DNA of 12,486 nt from Bacteroidota bacterium (GTDB taxonomy: Bacteria > Bacteroidota > Bacteroidia > Cytophagales > Cyclobacteriaceae). The DNA lies in the NCBI GenBank assembly GCA_023431285.1, contig JAEYXN010000021.1:1-12486 (forward strand), given 5' to 3'. Made by a program: the position numbers and the translations under genes. The notes under the pieces were generated by a model. That model saw only the letters and a program-made list of their open reading frames with translations, was not told the origin of the DNA and did no database searches. Every line of letters starts with the position of its first letter. The first letter of the stretch is position 1. Shown one piece after another: positions 1 through 6,994 of the stretch.

Positions 1-2
1 AA

Positions 3-83
3 GGTCTGCTAACAACAGTCTACCCTCTCACAACGGATGCTGTAGGCGTTGAAGAGCAGGATGCAGCTATCTTACCCAGTTGA
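3..83 (+). CDS. Possible C-terminal end of a gene entering from the left edge
   Basis: From base 3 one plus-strand frame is open for 26 codons and stops at the TGA at 81-83. Its last residues read ...TTDAVGVEEQDAAILPS. The other plus frame tested and all three minus frames downstream of the nitroreductase contain stops here. If real, it would be a convergent neighbour overlapping the nitroreductase stop by 17 bp. A 26-codon open frame is expected by chance fairly often, and I recognise no family, so this is only a candidate for a truncated gene. Confidence 0.25.
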   Translation, partial: GLLTTVYPLTTDAVGVEEQDAAILPS

Positions 84-654
84 CCTTTTCGCTGACAGGC
101 TTTCGTCGTCCCGCGGGCAAATCACCCTTCATCATTCCTACATGCAGGAATCCGATAAGCTTATCGTCAGGTCCAAGTCCAAACAACGAACGTGATTCAT
201 CAAAGTAGGTGATGCCTCCAGTGCTGAGATAACATCCCACATCATAAGCAGCGGCCGTAAGAAGCATGTTTTGCACCGCACAATAAACGGCGCCAAGCTC
301 TTCCATCTCCGGAACACTCTTCTTCTCATCACGCTTCATCGCAACGGCAATGATATGCGACGAAAGCCGAGGCTTGTTCAAAAGGTTGTCGTAACGCTCT
401 TGCTTGAACGTCCCGTCAGCCTCGGTAACCTGCTTATACAACTGCGCCTGACCCTGCGCAAGTTGCTCCAATCCGGCTCCTGTGAATACGATGAATCGCC
501 AGGGCTCGGTCAATTTATGGGTAGGCGCCCAGTTAGCATTCTCGATCATCGCTTCGATGACTTCATCCGCCACCTTTTCACCACTGTATTGATTCTGGAA
601 GATGGACCGGCGTGTCCTTATCACTTCGTTTATTATCTGTGCTTTTTGAGTCAT
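67..654 (-). CDS. Nitroreductase family protein (FMN-dependent oxidoreductase)
   Basis: A 195-residue protein of the small nitroreductase fold. These are cytosolic, usually homodimeric FMN enzymes that reduce nitro compounds or quinones with NAD(P)H; the natural substrate cannot be read from sequence. Family features are the N-terminal RTRRS segment (about residues 13-17), which contacts the FMN phosphate, the NWAPTHKLTEPWRF block (about 40-53) and the YLSTGG stretch near residue 143. The length matches short YdjA-like members. The frame is open upstream to 717, but the start at 654 (MTQKAQIINEVIRTRRS) places the RRS motif at the normal distance from the N-terminus and is preferred. It lies 102 bp downstream of the amidohydrolase on the same strand, so co-transcription is possible but not shown. 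No clear promoter was found in the gap. Family assignment is firm; substrate is unknown. Confidence 0.93.
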   Translation of the reverse strand: MTQKAQIINEVIRTRRSIFQNQYSGEKVADEVIEAMIENANWAPTHKLTEPWRFIVFTGAGLEQLAQGQAQLYKQVTEADGTFKQERYDNLLNKPRLSSHIIAVAMKRDEKKSVPEMEELGAVYCAVQNMLLTAAAYDVGCYLSTGGITYFDESRSLFGLGPDDKLIGFLHVGMMKGDLPAGRRKPVSEKVNWVR

Positions 655-756
655 GGCTATTTGATAAAAGATTTCCCCCATCCCCGTAAGGGACAAAATC
701 AAAAGTCTGAAATGCACTCCGCATCGGCAAGCAAGATGCCGCCAATACTTTGCTAT

Positions 757-1869
757 CTATTTTGGAAAGATAGATGCGTCAATGTTAGGAATGATCTTAA
801 GGGCGTTCTTGTAGTAGATTTTCTTGAGAACGTCGTCCGGCAGATCAAGACCGTACATTCTCCAGAATGCATGATAACGCTTGTGATAAGGGAAGTACTC
901 ATCAGCAGTTTCAAGCACGCGGAAATATGTTTCATATTCACCGGGCACCCATGAGTCTTTACCAAACATCACACGATCCTGATACTTGATCATGAACTCG
1001 CGCGCAGTTCGCGGTTGACGTCCAAGCTCTGCGATGACCGCCCCAATCTCTGTGTACATGTTTGGAAACTGATCAAGGAGGGATCCCAACTTCTTCAGGT
1101 CATTGCCATACCATCCAAGGTGCGCATTGATGAAAATGGTCTTTGGATGTTTACGGAATATATCATGTTGCTCGGCGATGATCGTCTCCCATGAAACAGG
1201 ATCATTGTCGTGTCTGCGGCCGGGATGCAGCTTCAACTCCAGCCATCGTTCATTGTTCTTGTCAATAGGCTGCCAGAAGTGTTTAGGTTCCGCGGCGTGA
1301 ATAAGGACCGGAATCCTCAGCTCGCCGCATTTCTTCCAGATAGGATCAAGCCGGGGGTCGTTGATCTTTATCCGGTTCCCGCTCTTGTCCTGGTTAAACA
1401 TTCCAAGGCTCTTGTAGATCTTCAGTCCGCTCGCACCCTTCTTGACATCGTCTTCAAGTTGTTTCACCATCCGCGACTGCCATTCGGGATCGTCAATGGC
1501 TGCGAAGTCCATATTGGTAAATACGATAAACCGTTTTGGATTACTTCGCTTTACATTGGCCAGCGCACGGTCGAGATGTTCCGTCGTTCCGCGGCCACGA
1601 CCACTCAGGTTGACCATCACAGCCATATTCAACTCATCCATCTGTTTGGTGAGCGCAGTAAGGTCCTGGTCAGTCATGTTAAACTGATGATTATGGACAT
1701 CGACAAAAGGAAACTTCGACCTTGTAAGCCGGTGCTCGGGAACTACCAGCGATGACGGAGGATCATATTCCTCGAAATCCATTTTGTCGGGTAACGGACG
1801 TTCCTGACCGAGGGCAACAAAGCCGGATAACACCAGCGAAGCGCAAAGAAAGAGTCTGTTCATAAACAT
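757..1869 (-). CDS. Exported amidohydrolase family protein (metal-dependent TIM-barrel hydrolase)
   Basis: A 370-residue protein with a signal peptide (MFMNRLFLCASLVLSGFVALGQ), so probably periplasmic or outer-membrane facing. The mature part fits Amidohydrolase_2 (ACMSD/2-pyrone-dicarboxylate hydrolase type): VDVHNH supplies the HxH metal pair (about H59, H61), LIHAAEP a third ligand (about H191), INAHLGW a fourth (about H250) and FGKDSW the catalytic or ligand Asp (about D305). The barrel begins after a linker of about 30 residues. Start: two nearby ATGs at 1869 and 1863 both give a good signal peptide; 1869 has GTGAAAGATAAA just upstream. The longer frame to 1902 adds a charged stretch before the signal and is less likely. 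It is divergent from the TPR gene, sharing an intergenic region of about 90 bp. The substrate is unknown. Export of an amidohydrolase is common among Bacteroidota proteins of this group. Confidence 0.93.
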   Translation of the reverse strand: MFMNRLFLCASLVLSGFVALGQERPLPDKMDFEEYDPPSSLVVPEHRLTRSKFPFVDVHNHQFNMTDQDLTALTKQMDELNMAVMVNLSGRGRGTTEHLDRALANVKRSNPKRFIVFTNMDFAAIDDPEWQSRMVKQLEDDVKKGASGLKIYKSLGMFNQDKSGNRIKINDPRLDPIWKKCGELRIPVLIHAAEPKHFWQPIDKNNERWLELKLHPGRRHDNDPVSWETIIAEQHDIFRKHPKTIFINAHLGWYGNDLKKLGSLLDQFPNMYTEIGAVIAELGRQPRTAREFMIKYQDRVMFGKDSWVPGEYETYFRVLETADEYFPYHKRYHAFWRMYGLDLPDDVLKKIYYKNALKIIPNIDASIFPK

Positions 1870-1958
1870 TTTATCTTTCACAAAATAACGAGGATAACGC
1901 AAAGGCCGCGGGAAAATATTATGAGCGGGTTCTTTGTTTTATTTTTAACTTGGCAGGC

Positions 1959-3065
1959 ATGAAGAAACTGGTATTTCTGGCACTTCTCTTTCCTGTGCTC
2001 TCGGTCTTTGGACAGACCCCTCAACATGAATCAGCGAAGAAGAAGTACGCGGCGCAGGATTTCAAGGGCGCGCGGAATGAGCTCTCATCCGTGATCAGCG
2101 CTAATCCAAAGGACAAGCAGGCCCTCGTGCTAAGGGGTCAAGCCAAAGCCGCCCTGGAAGATTTCTATGGAGCTATCGGCGACTTCAACTTTGCCCTGGA
2201 GATAGACTCTACGTTGTACGATGCATATTACTATCGGGGAGAGGCCAAGATCTCCCTGGGTGACATCGAGGGCGCCATCGCTGACTACGACAAAGCCATC
2301 AAATTCAATGCGAAGTTTGTGGACGCATATACAAGCCGTGGTCTCGCGAAGTTTGAAGGCGAAGACCTCGAGGGAGCCTTCTTTGATTTCTCAAAGGCCA
2401 TAGACCTCGGGCCTGCCGACGCCGACAAGTACTTCAACCGTGGTGTGGTAAAAGCTGAGCTGGGAGAGTTCGTCTCCGCCGTCGACGATTATAACAAAGC
2501 TATCGAGCTTGATAAGAATGATCCTGCGTTGTACAACTATCGCGGTGTCGCTTTCCATAAGCTGAGCAACTTTCAACAGGCGATCGCGAACTATGACATT
2601 GCCATCAAACTGGATGATAAAGATCCGCTAAAGTATGAGAACCGCGCGCTGGCCAAAACGGCTATCGATGATTTCAAAGCCGCGCTTGCTGATTATAACA
2701 AGGCGATAGAGCTTGATAAGGAAGACCCTGAGCTTTATAATTTCCGGGGAATGGTGAAGTACAATCTGGAAGACTTCGATGGCGCTATCGCGGATTTTAC
2801 GACAGCTATTTCAATGGATGATACGAACCCTGTGTATTTTGACAACAGAGCGTTAAGCAGGACTGAAAAAGAAGACTTCACCGGCGCTGCGGAAGATTAC
2901 ACTTCATCTATCGAGCTTTACCCTTCCGATCCTGAGACATACTTCCAGCGTGGATTAGTGAAAGTGTCGATGAATAATAAATATGATGCATGCCTCGATT
3001 TTAGAAAGGCGGATGAGCTGGGATCTACTGAAGCTAAAGCATACATCAAAAAGAACTGCAAGTGA
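1959..3065 (+). CDS. Exported tetratricopeptide-repeat protein, ten TPR units
   Basis: A 368-residue protein beginning with a signal peptide (MKKLVFLALLFPVLSVFGQ) and then consisting almost entirely of about ten 34-residue TPR units. They are easy to see as repeated YxxRGxAKxxLxDFxGAIADYxKAIELD blocks, from about residue 24 to the end. The last unit is degenerate and the protein stops with a basic tail. TPR arrays are protein-binding scaffolds; the partner is not identifiable here. The frame also opens at a TTG at 1950, but the ATG at 1959 directly precedes the signal peptide and is preferred. Its TGA stop overlaps the GTG start of the lipid kinase in the arrangement GTGA, suggesting translational coupling. 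No catalytic domain is present. The internal repeats are similar at DNA level too (for example TATCGAGCTTGATAAG-like segments), so unequal recombination could change the repeat number. Confidence 0.93.
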   Translation: MKKLVFLALLFPVLSVFGQTPQHESAKKKYAAQDFKGARNELSSVISANPKDKQALVLRGQAKAALEDFYGAIGDFNFALEIDSTLYDAYYYRGEAKISLGDIEGAIADYDKAIKFNAKFVDAYTSRGLAKFEGEDLEGAFFDFSKAIDLGPADADKYFNRGVVKAELGEFVSAVDDYNKAIELDKNDPALYNYRGVAFHKLSNFQQAIANYDIAIKLDDKDPLKYENRALAKTAIDDFKAALADYNKAIELDKEDPELYNFRGMVKYNLEDFDGAIADFTTAISMDDTNPVYFDNRALSRTEKEDFTGAAEDYTSSIELYPSDPETYFQRGLVKVSMNNKYDACLDFRKADELGSTEAKAYIKKNCK

Positions 3066-3982
3066 AAGTAGGCGTCGTTCTCAACGGCATTTCACTGGCT
3101 AAGAATAGTTTCTACAAACAATACCTTCCACGGCTGCAGCGCGACTTCGATGTCGAAGTAAATGAAACGCGCTCTGCCAATGACGCAGCTTCAATCGCTG
3201 CATCTCTTTTATCAAACAATCTGACTGCAATCATTACCGCAGGTGGTGATGGCACGGTGAACCAGGTAGTGAATGGACTACTATCAGGAGATAGCGGCGT
3301 ACCTGTTCCACCATTAGCTGTGCTGCCTCTGGGAAGTGGAAATGATTTTGCGCGGTCTCTTGGTCTTGATAATTCTCCTGAAGCATTGTGTGATCGGCTA
3401 AGAGAAAGAACCGTTCAGACGATTGATGTAGGTGAACTGCATTGTGCATCGGACCCGGGAGGGCCCGCCAACGTGAGGCGGTTGTTTGTAAATGTTGCTG
3501 ACCTCGGAATGGGCCCTGCTGTAGTACGGCGGGTGCTGAACAGCAATAAGACTTTTGGGTCAGCTGCGGCCTACTATCAAAGTATTATCCGGACATTTTT
3601 CTCCTACCGACCGAAAGAAGTTATCGCACTTGGTGATGGATGGGAATGGGAGGATAGGGTGAGGTCTTTCGCTGTGGCGAATGCAAAGTATTACGGCAAC
3701 GGACTTTGCATTGCACCAGATGCTGTCTTCGACGATGGTGTGTTCAACATATTTGCGTGTGGTCCCGCGTCGGTGTTAGACTTTGTTCTTCAGTCGATAC
3801 CTCTGAAGGCGGGGAGGAAAGTGAATCACAAACATGTCAGATATTTCAAATCTACTGAGGTCCAGCTTAGCTCCGATCATCCGATTGAGATTGAGGCTGA
3901 CGGGGAAATTATTGGCTGGCTGCCCGCGAAAGTGATGATGTCTTCGCGGAAGCTGCAGATTTTCTCATCAGGCAAAAGGTGA
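3062..3982 (+). CDS. Diacylglycerol/sphingosine-type lipid kinase (YegS/DgkB family)
   Basis: A 306-residue cytosolic or membrane-associated kinase that should phosphorylate a lipid hydroxyl (diacylglycerol or similar) using ATP. The DAGK catalytic N-domain shows the glycine-rich ITAGGDGTVNQVVNGL loop (GGDGT at about 61-65) and LPLGSGNDFARSLG (about 89-101). The C-terminal beta-sandwich domain includes NAKYYGNGLCIAPDAVFDDGVFNI and the closing EIEADGE segment, where family members coordinate metal and bind lipid. Length is typical for the family (about 300). The start is GTG, overlapping the TPR gene's TGA by four bases, which fixes the start and implies coupled translation. The pairing with an exported TPR protein does not by itself indicate a pathway. 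The family is certain; the true lipid substrate is not. Confidence 0.96.
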   Translation: MKVGVVLNGISLAKNSFYKQYLPRLQRDFDVEVNETRSANDAASIAASLLSNNLTAIITAGGDGTVNQVVNGLLSGDSGVPVPPLAVLPLGSGNDFARSLGLDNSPEALCDRLRERTVQTIDVGELHCASDPGGPANVRRLFVNVADLGMGPAVVRRVLNSNKTFGSAAAYYQSIIRTFFSYRPKEVIALGDGWEWEDRVRSFAVANAKYYGNGLCIAPDAVFDDGVFNIFACGPASVLDFVLQSIPLKAGRKVNHKHVRYFKSTEVQLSSDHPIEIEADGEIIGWLPAKVMMSSRKLQIFSSGKR

Positions 3983-4039
3983 TTGTACATGCTGCTCTGC
4001 GGAGTTTTATCAGAACCACACCATCAGGCATTCAGCTTC

Positions 4040-4070
4040 TTTGTTTTTAGCTCAGGCGTTATCTACTTTG
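4040..4070 (+). promoter_or_regulatory. Candidate Bacteroidota-type promoter before the DinB-like gene
   Basis: TTTG at 4040-4043 and TACTTTG at 4064-4070 are separated by 20 bp. This resembles the Bacteroidota consensus of TTTG near -33 and TAnnTTTG near -7, with one base missing from the second element. Transcription would then begin almost at the GTG start, giving a very short or absent leader. This is one near-match found by eye, so it is only suggestive. Confidence 0.3.
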
Positions 4071-4074
4071 TGTT

Positions 4075-4629
4075 GTGAATGCTACACTGCTTAAAAGTCT
4101 TGAAAAGCTTCAATCCGATACAAAACTGCTTCTAAAGGAAGTCTCTGCACTTTCATCGACCACGTATCATTACCGGCCATCGGATGGGAAGTGGTCCATC
4201 AGCCAGATCCTCACGCATATTCTCACGTCGGAGCGCCTATCGGTTTCTTATATGAAGAAAAAATCCCTTGGAGTGGATCAATTGAAGAATGCCGGAATTC
4301 TGGATCAGATAAAGTTCTTTTTGCTTAAGCTTTCGCAACGGATTCCCCTTCGTTACAAGGCGCCGAACAAATTACTTGAGCAAACACCCCCTCCGTTGTC
4401 GTATGGTGATCTGATCAGGCAATGGGAAGCTGTGCGCGTAGAGCTTCGCGAGTTTCTGGATAGTATCCCGGATGAAAATGTTCGGAAGAAGATTTACAAA
4501 CACCCTCGAGCAGGCATGTTGGATGTTAATATGGCGTTACAATTTCTGGCCGAACACATCCATCATCATCGTCCACAGATCATGGCGATAATCGAAGATC
4601 GTAGGAAGAAGAAGCTTGAGCACCCCTGA
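4075..4629 (+). CDS. DinB-like four-helix-bundle protein
   Basis: A 184-residue protein of the DinB/DinB_2 fold. Members are four-helix bundles with a three-histidine metal site; many act as metal-dependent thiol transferases or are of unknown role. The SDGKWSISQILTHILTSE segment carries the first candidate ligand (H48). FLAEHIHHHRPQI near the C-terminus carries an HxxxH arrangement (H161 and H165) for the others. Length is normal. The start is GTG at 4075, because the frame is closed by TAG at 4048-4050, there is no other usable start between, and an ATG four bases later is out of frame. The C-terminus is rich in lysine and arginine. It ends 5 bp before the stop of the convergent pseudouridine synthase, so the two genes lie tail to tail with almost no spacer. 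No specific substrate can be inferred. Confidence 0.9.
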   Translation: MNATLLKSLEKLQSDTKLLLKEVSALSSTTYHYRPSDGKWSISQILTHILTSERLSVSYMKKKSLGVDQLKNAGILDQIKFFLLKLSQRIPLRYKAPNKLLEQTPPPLSYGDLIRQWEAVRVELREFLDSIPDENVRKKIYKHPRAGMLDVNMALQFLAEHIHHHRPQIMAIIEDRRKKKLEHP

Positions 4630-4634
4630 CGTTC

Positions 4635-5666
4635 TCAATTAAACTTCACATAATTTTCCCACTTGGCAATAACTTCCTGCATATCTGCAGGCAACTCTGA
4701 ATCAAACTTGAGAAACTCTTTGGTGACAGGATGGACAAATCCCAAAGTCTTTGCATGTAATGCCTGACGAGGGAGGACTTTAAAACAGTTGTCGACAAAC
4801 TGCTTGTACTTACTGAAAGTGGTTCCTTTCAGGATCTGGTCACCGCCGTATACTGCGTCGTTGAATAGAGTGTGGCCAAGATATTTCATGTGCGCACGGA
4901 TCTGATGCGTTCTTCCTGTCTCAAGGCGGCATTCTACAAGAGACACGTAGCGTAGGTCGGATAATACTTTGTAATGCGTTACGGCGTGGCGACCCATATC
5001 ACCATCTGGAAACGCGACGGTTACACGCCGGTCTTTTAGGCTGCGTCCAACGGGTACGTTGATGGTGCCCTCCGAAGGTTCGGGAACTCCCCATACGATC
5101 GCGTGATATCTTCTTTCAATAGTGTGATCGAAAAACTGTTTTGCGAGTCCTGTTAGTGTTGCTTCATCTTTGGCAATGACGAGCAATCCGGAAGTGTCTT
5201 TGTCTATGCGATGAACCAGTCCGGGTCTGCCTTCGTTGCCCGCCATTTCGGGAAGGTTCTGGAAATGGTATGCCAACGCATTGACTACTGTTCCGCTCCA
5301 GTTCTGGTACGCGGGATGGACCACCATGCCAGCAGGTTTATTGATGACGAGCAGATGCGCATCTTCAAACACGATATCGAGCGGGATGTTCTCGGGCACT
5401 ACATCGGTATCCCTGGGAGGTTCGGGGAATGCCACCGTGATTACATCTTCGGGGTGCACACGGTAGTTTGGCTTGACCGGCTTCTCGTTCACTTTCACAA
5501 ACCCTTCATGGATACCACCCTGGATCTTGGTGCGCGTTACGTTTGGCAGCCTGTCCATGAGGAACTTGTCGATGCGGATAAGGCTCTGATTCGGGTCTGC
5601 CACGATACGGTGGTGCTCGAATAATTCATCATCCTGCTCATCTGAAATCACATTTTCTTCACTCAT
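4635..5666 (-). CDS. rluD: RluA-family 23S rRNA pseudouridine synthase, RluD type
   Basis: A 343-residue cytosolic enzyme that isomerises uridines to pseudouridines in RNA; RluD members modify the helix 69 loop of 23S rRNA. An S4 RNA-binding domain comes first (about 29-78: IRIDKFLMDRLP...IQGGIHEGFVKVNEKPVK), followed by the catalytic domain. HRIDKDTSGLLVIAK (about 152-166) holds the nucleophilic Asp (D155), and GRTHQIRAHMKYLGHTLFNDAVYGG (split here as GRTHQIRAHMKYLGH and FNDAVYGG, from about 251) is the conserved second motif. Length and domain order match RluD rather than the short RluA/RluC-like forms, but separation from RluC by eye is not absolute. The ATG at 5666 is preferred: GAAAGGG lies just upstream as a ribosome binding site, and the S4 domain then has a normal short acidic leader. 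The longer frame to 5777 is not needed. Confidence 0.95.
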   Translation of the reverse strand: MSEENVISDEQDDELFEHHRIVADPNQSLIRIDKFLMDRLPNVTRTKIQGGIHEGFVKVNEKPVKPNYRVHPEDVITVAFPEPPRDTDVVPENIPLDIVFEDAHLLVINKPAGMVVHPAYQNWSGTVVNALAYHFQNLPEMAGNEGRPGLVHRIDKDTSGLLVIAKDEATLTGLAKQFFDHTIERRYHAIVWGVPEPSEGTINVPVGRSLKDRRVTVAFPDGDMGRHAVTHYKVLSDLRYVSLVECRLETGRTHQIRAHMKYLGHTLFNDAVYGGDQILKGTTFSKYKQFVDNCFKVLPRQALHAKTLGFVHPVTKEFLKFDSELPADMQEVIAKWENYVKFN

Positions 5667-6060
5667 GGCCCTTTCATTAAAACGCAAAGGTGCTGATAGA
5701 AAAAGAGATTCGGAAATTATTGAGGGCCCGCGTTTGAATGAGTACGGGCAACATAGGAGACCCAGAGAAACTTTCATTTGGTCTTTGGGACAAAATGCGC
5801 GGTCCTTCGTCCTGGAGAGGCGTCAGGCTTTAGAAAAAAGGCGCTCTTAAATGGGTAGGATACACAGATCTTCCCCGACCATTACGCATACCGACGCCAT
5901 AGCTAAGCCTTATCCTTAGAGAAGGCTCAACTAAGGCGTTGATAAGGCGTTGATAAGGCGGAACTAAGGCGTAACTATGCTTTAGCGGTGCTGCTGCGTG
6001 CCGATAAAGGGGGTAATATTTGGATAATACGGGACAGATGCGACAACCTGGGAAGCTTGC
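5667..6060. other. Non-coding stretch between rluD and the repeat array
   Basis: About 390 bp with no convincing gene. It should contain the rluD promoter on the minus strand, though I could not identify one with both expected boxes. The right half contains the 11-bp tandem repeats and an inverted partner, listed separately. A minus-strand open frame of 94 codons across 5830-6114 runs through these repeats and has the unusual composition expected of a translated repeat. Confidence 0.6.
5903..5975. repeat. 11-bp tandem repeats with an inverted partner
   Basis: Four consecutive 11-bp units start at 5932, 5943, 5954 and 5965: TAAGGCGTTGA, TAAGGCGTTGA, TAAGGCGGAAC and TAAGGCGTAAC. Immediately left, at 5903-5919, lies CTAAGCCTTATCCTTAG, the same TAAGG-type motif on the opposite strand. 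GCCTTA (5907-5912) can pair with TAAGGC (5943-5948), and CCTTAG (5914-5919) with CTAAGG (5931-5936), so the block can fold into a hairpin or cruciform. No function is known to me. Confidence 0.8.
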
Positions 6061-6061
6061 A

Positions 6062-6150
6062 GGTTTCCTAAGTTCACGACAATAATCGTTATAACAGAGA
6101 CAACGCGATGGCACAAGGCTGGTTCAAAGTCTTGAGTGTTGATGCGTGTG
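6062..6150. repeat. Left copy of the direct repeat bounding the RAYT array
   Basis: This segment recurs at 7221-7310. From 6072 to 6150 it matches 7232-7310 at 77 of 79 positions, differing only at the G/A after the GCGATG and at one T/C in GAGTGTT versus GAGCGTT. The first ten bases also match, with one indel. Its last 30 bases are at the same time the beginning of the first 187-bp unit. Confidence 0.9.
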
Positions 6151-6307
6151 CGGAGAGACTTGGAACTATGATGGTGGAAGTCTTCAGATTTACGTTTATC
6201 TTTTTGAATGAAGTATCGTTAGCACAACGAGGCAACTTAAGGGCAGTCCGAAGACTGCCAACATAAAGCGGCACAAGTGGCCCTCGGAACACCTTGCGCC
6301 AGGAGCT
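6121..6307 (+). repeat. Empty structured unit 1 (187 bp)
   Basis: This unit begins with GGTTCAAAGTCTTGAG and ends at CAGGAGCT. In order it contains: a long hairpin whose arms are 6122-6132 and 6156-6166 (10 of 11 pairs); a degenerate copy of the AAGTCTTCAGA hairpin near 6177-6193; the perfect GGCAGTC/GACTGCC hairpin at 6242-6259; and the CACAAGTG...CACCTTG palindrome at about 6271-6300. It lacks the transposase: where the middle unit has its start codon this copy has ACGAGGC followed by AACTTAAGGGC. Confidence 0.88.
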
Positions 6308-6352
6308 GGTTCAAGTCTTGAGCGTTGGTTTGTGTGTGGAGAGACTTGGACC
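6308..6352. repeat. Long hairpin at the head of the transposase unit
   Basis: GGTTCAAGTCT at 6308-6318 can pair with AGACTTGGACC at 6342-6352, an 11-bp stem with one G-T pair and a 23-nt loop. The same stem recurs in unit 3 (7033-7043 with 7067-7077) and with one mismatch in unit 1. The fact that pairing is kept although the arms differ between copies suggests that structure matters. Confidence 0.75.
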
Positions 6353-6361
6353 TGCAATGTT

Positions 6362-6379
6362 GTAAGTCTTCAGACTTAC
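6362..6379. repeat. REP-like hairpin upstream of the transposase
   Basis: GTAAGTC-TTCA-GACTTAC is a perfect 7-bp stem with a four-base loop, 34 bp before the transposase start. Unit 3 has it at 7087-7104 with one mismatch; in unit 1 it is more degenerate. Compared with the hairpin behind the gene, read on the opposite strand (GGCAGTC-TTCG-GACTGCC), it shares the AGTC-TTCr-GACT core, so the gene sits between two REP-like palindromes in inverted orientation. Confidence 0.8.
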
Positions 6380-6413
6380 GTTTATCTTTTTGAAGAAAGA
6401 TACCGTTAGCACA

Positions 6414-6965
6414 ATGAGTCGTAAATATAAGATCAGGGATCAGCGTAAGCTGTATTTTGTGACGTTCACCGTAGTTTACTGGCTGGATGTTTTTATAAGA
6501 CGGGAATATAAAGACCTGTTTTTAGCAAGCCTGCATTATTGTCAGCAGCATAAAGGGTTAGAACTGTGTGCTTATTGTATTATGAGCAGTCATGTTCATA
6601 TGATCATAGGCAGAAATGGTAACCATAATATTGAAGGCATAATAAGAGACATCAAGAAATTTACATCTGTTAAACTTATTGAATGCATTGGCGCTCACCC
6701 GCAGGAGAGCAGGAAGGATTTGCTGTTGTGGTTGTTTGAGAGGGCAGGGAAAGGTAATTCTAATAATACCCGTTATCAATTTTGGCAACAACACAGTCAT
6801 CCTGTCGAACTTGCCACAAATGAGATGATTGATCAAAGGTTAGATTATATTCATAACAATCCGGTTGAAGCAGGAATAGTATTATCACCCGAACATTATT
6901 TGTATAGCAGTGCAATTAACTATGCTGGATTACCAGAGAAACTAATAGAAGTAACATTCATTTAA
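6414..6965 (+). CDS. REP-associated tyrosine transposase (RAYT, Y1/HUH family)
   Basis: A 183-residue single-strand DNA transposase of the Y1_Tnp (IS200-like) superfamily. RAYTs cut and rejoin REP hairpins through a tyrosine-DNA link. The N-terminus MSRKYKIRDQRKLYFVTFTV is the usual Bacteroidota form. The HUH metal motif is SSHVHMIIG (H60, H62). DIKKFTS follows at about 79-85. The conserved DYIHNNPVEAGIV (144-156) contains the candidate catalytic Tyr145; I assign that residue by family resemblance only. The C-terminal YSSAINYAG is also typical. There is no frameshift or internal stop, and the length is that of the family, so it appears intact. The ATG at 6414 is preferred over a TTG at 6390. 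Both start and stop codons lie in sequence shared with the empty units: ATGAGTC at the left, and TTAAGGG, holding the TAA, at the right. The stop is directly followed by a REP-like hairpin. Confidence 0.95.
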   Translation: MSRKYKIRDQRKLYFVTFTVVYWLDVFIRREYKDLFLASLHYCQQHKGLELCAYCIMSSHVHMIIGRNGNHNIEGIIRDIKKFTSVKLIECIGAHPQESRKDLLLWLFERAGKGNSNNTRYQFWQQHSHPVELATNEMIDQRLDYIHNNPVEAGIVLSPEHYLYSSAINYAGLPEKLIEVTFI

Positions 6966-6966
6966 G

Positions 6967-6984
6967 GGCAGTCCGAAGACTGCC
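6967..6984. repeat. REP-like hairpin directly behind the transposase
   Basis: GGCAGTC-CGAA-GACTGCC is a perfect 7-bp stem with a four-base loop, beginning one base after the TAA stop. Identical copies lie at 6242-6259 and 7153-7170. It is not followed by a T-run, so it is not a standard intrinsic terminator, although it could protect or shorten the mRNA end. Confidence 0.85.
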
Positions 6985-6994
6985 AACATGGGAA

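Noticed and set aside
725..773. Hairpins after the amidohydrolase (CGGCA/TGCCG and CTATCT/AGATAG) as terminator
   Set aside because: Short stems with long loops and no T-run on the minus strand; one overlaps the stop codon.
271..954. Plus-strand open frame of 227 codons opposite the nitroreductase and amidohydrolase
   Set aside because: It is antisense to two well-supported genes, crosses the gap between them and shows no family features.
1210..1755. Plus-strand open frame of 181 codons opposite the amidohydrolase
   Set aside because: It is antisense to conserved metal-binding motifs of the real gene; composition and content are those of a shadow frame.
4616..4638. TTGAG/CTCAA inverted repeat as bidirectional terminator between the convergent genes
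   Set aside because: Only five pairs with a 13-base loop, lying partly in both coding ends.
5211..5624. Plus-strand open frame of 137 codons opposite rluD
   Set aside because: It lies over the S4 and catalytic regions of rluD on the other strand and has no recognisable domain.
5830..6114. Minus-strand open frame of 94 codons
   Set aside because: It runs through the 11-bp tandem repeats and starts in the direct repeat; no ribosome binding site and low-information sequence.
6967..6984. Intrinsic terminator behind the transposase
   Set aside because: The stem is good but is followed by AACATGGG rather than a T-run, and it recurs in units without a gene.
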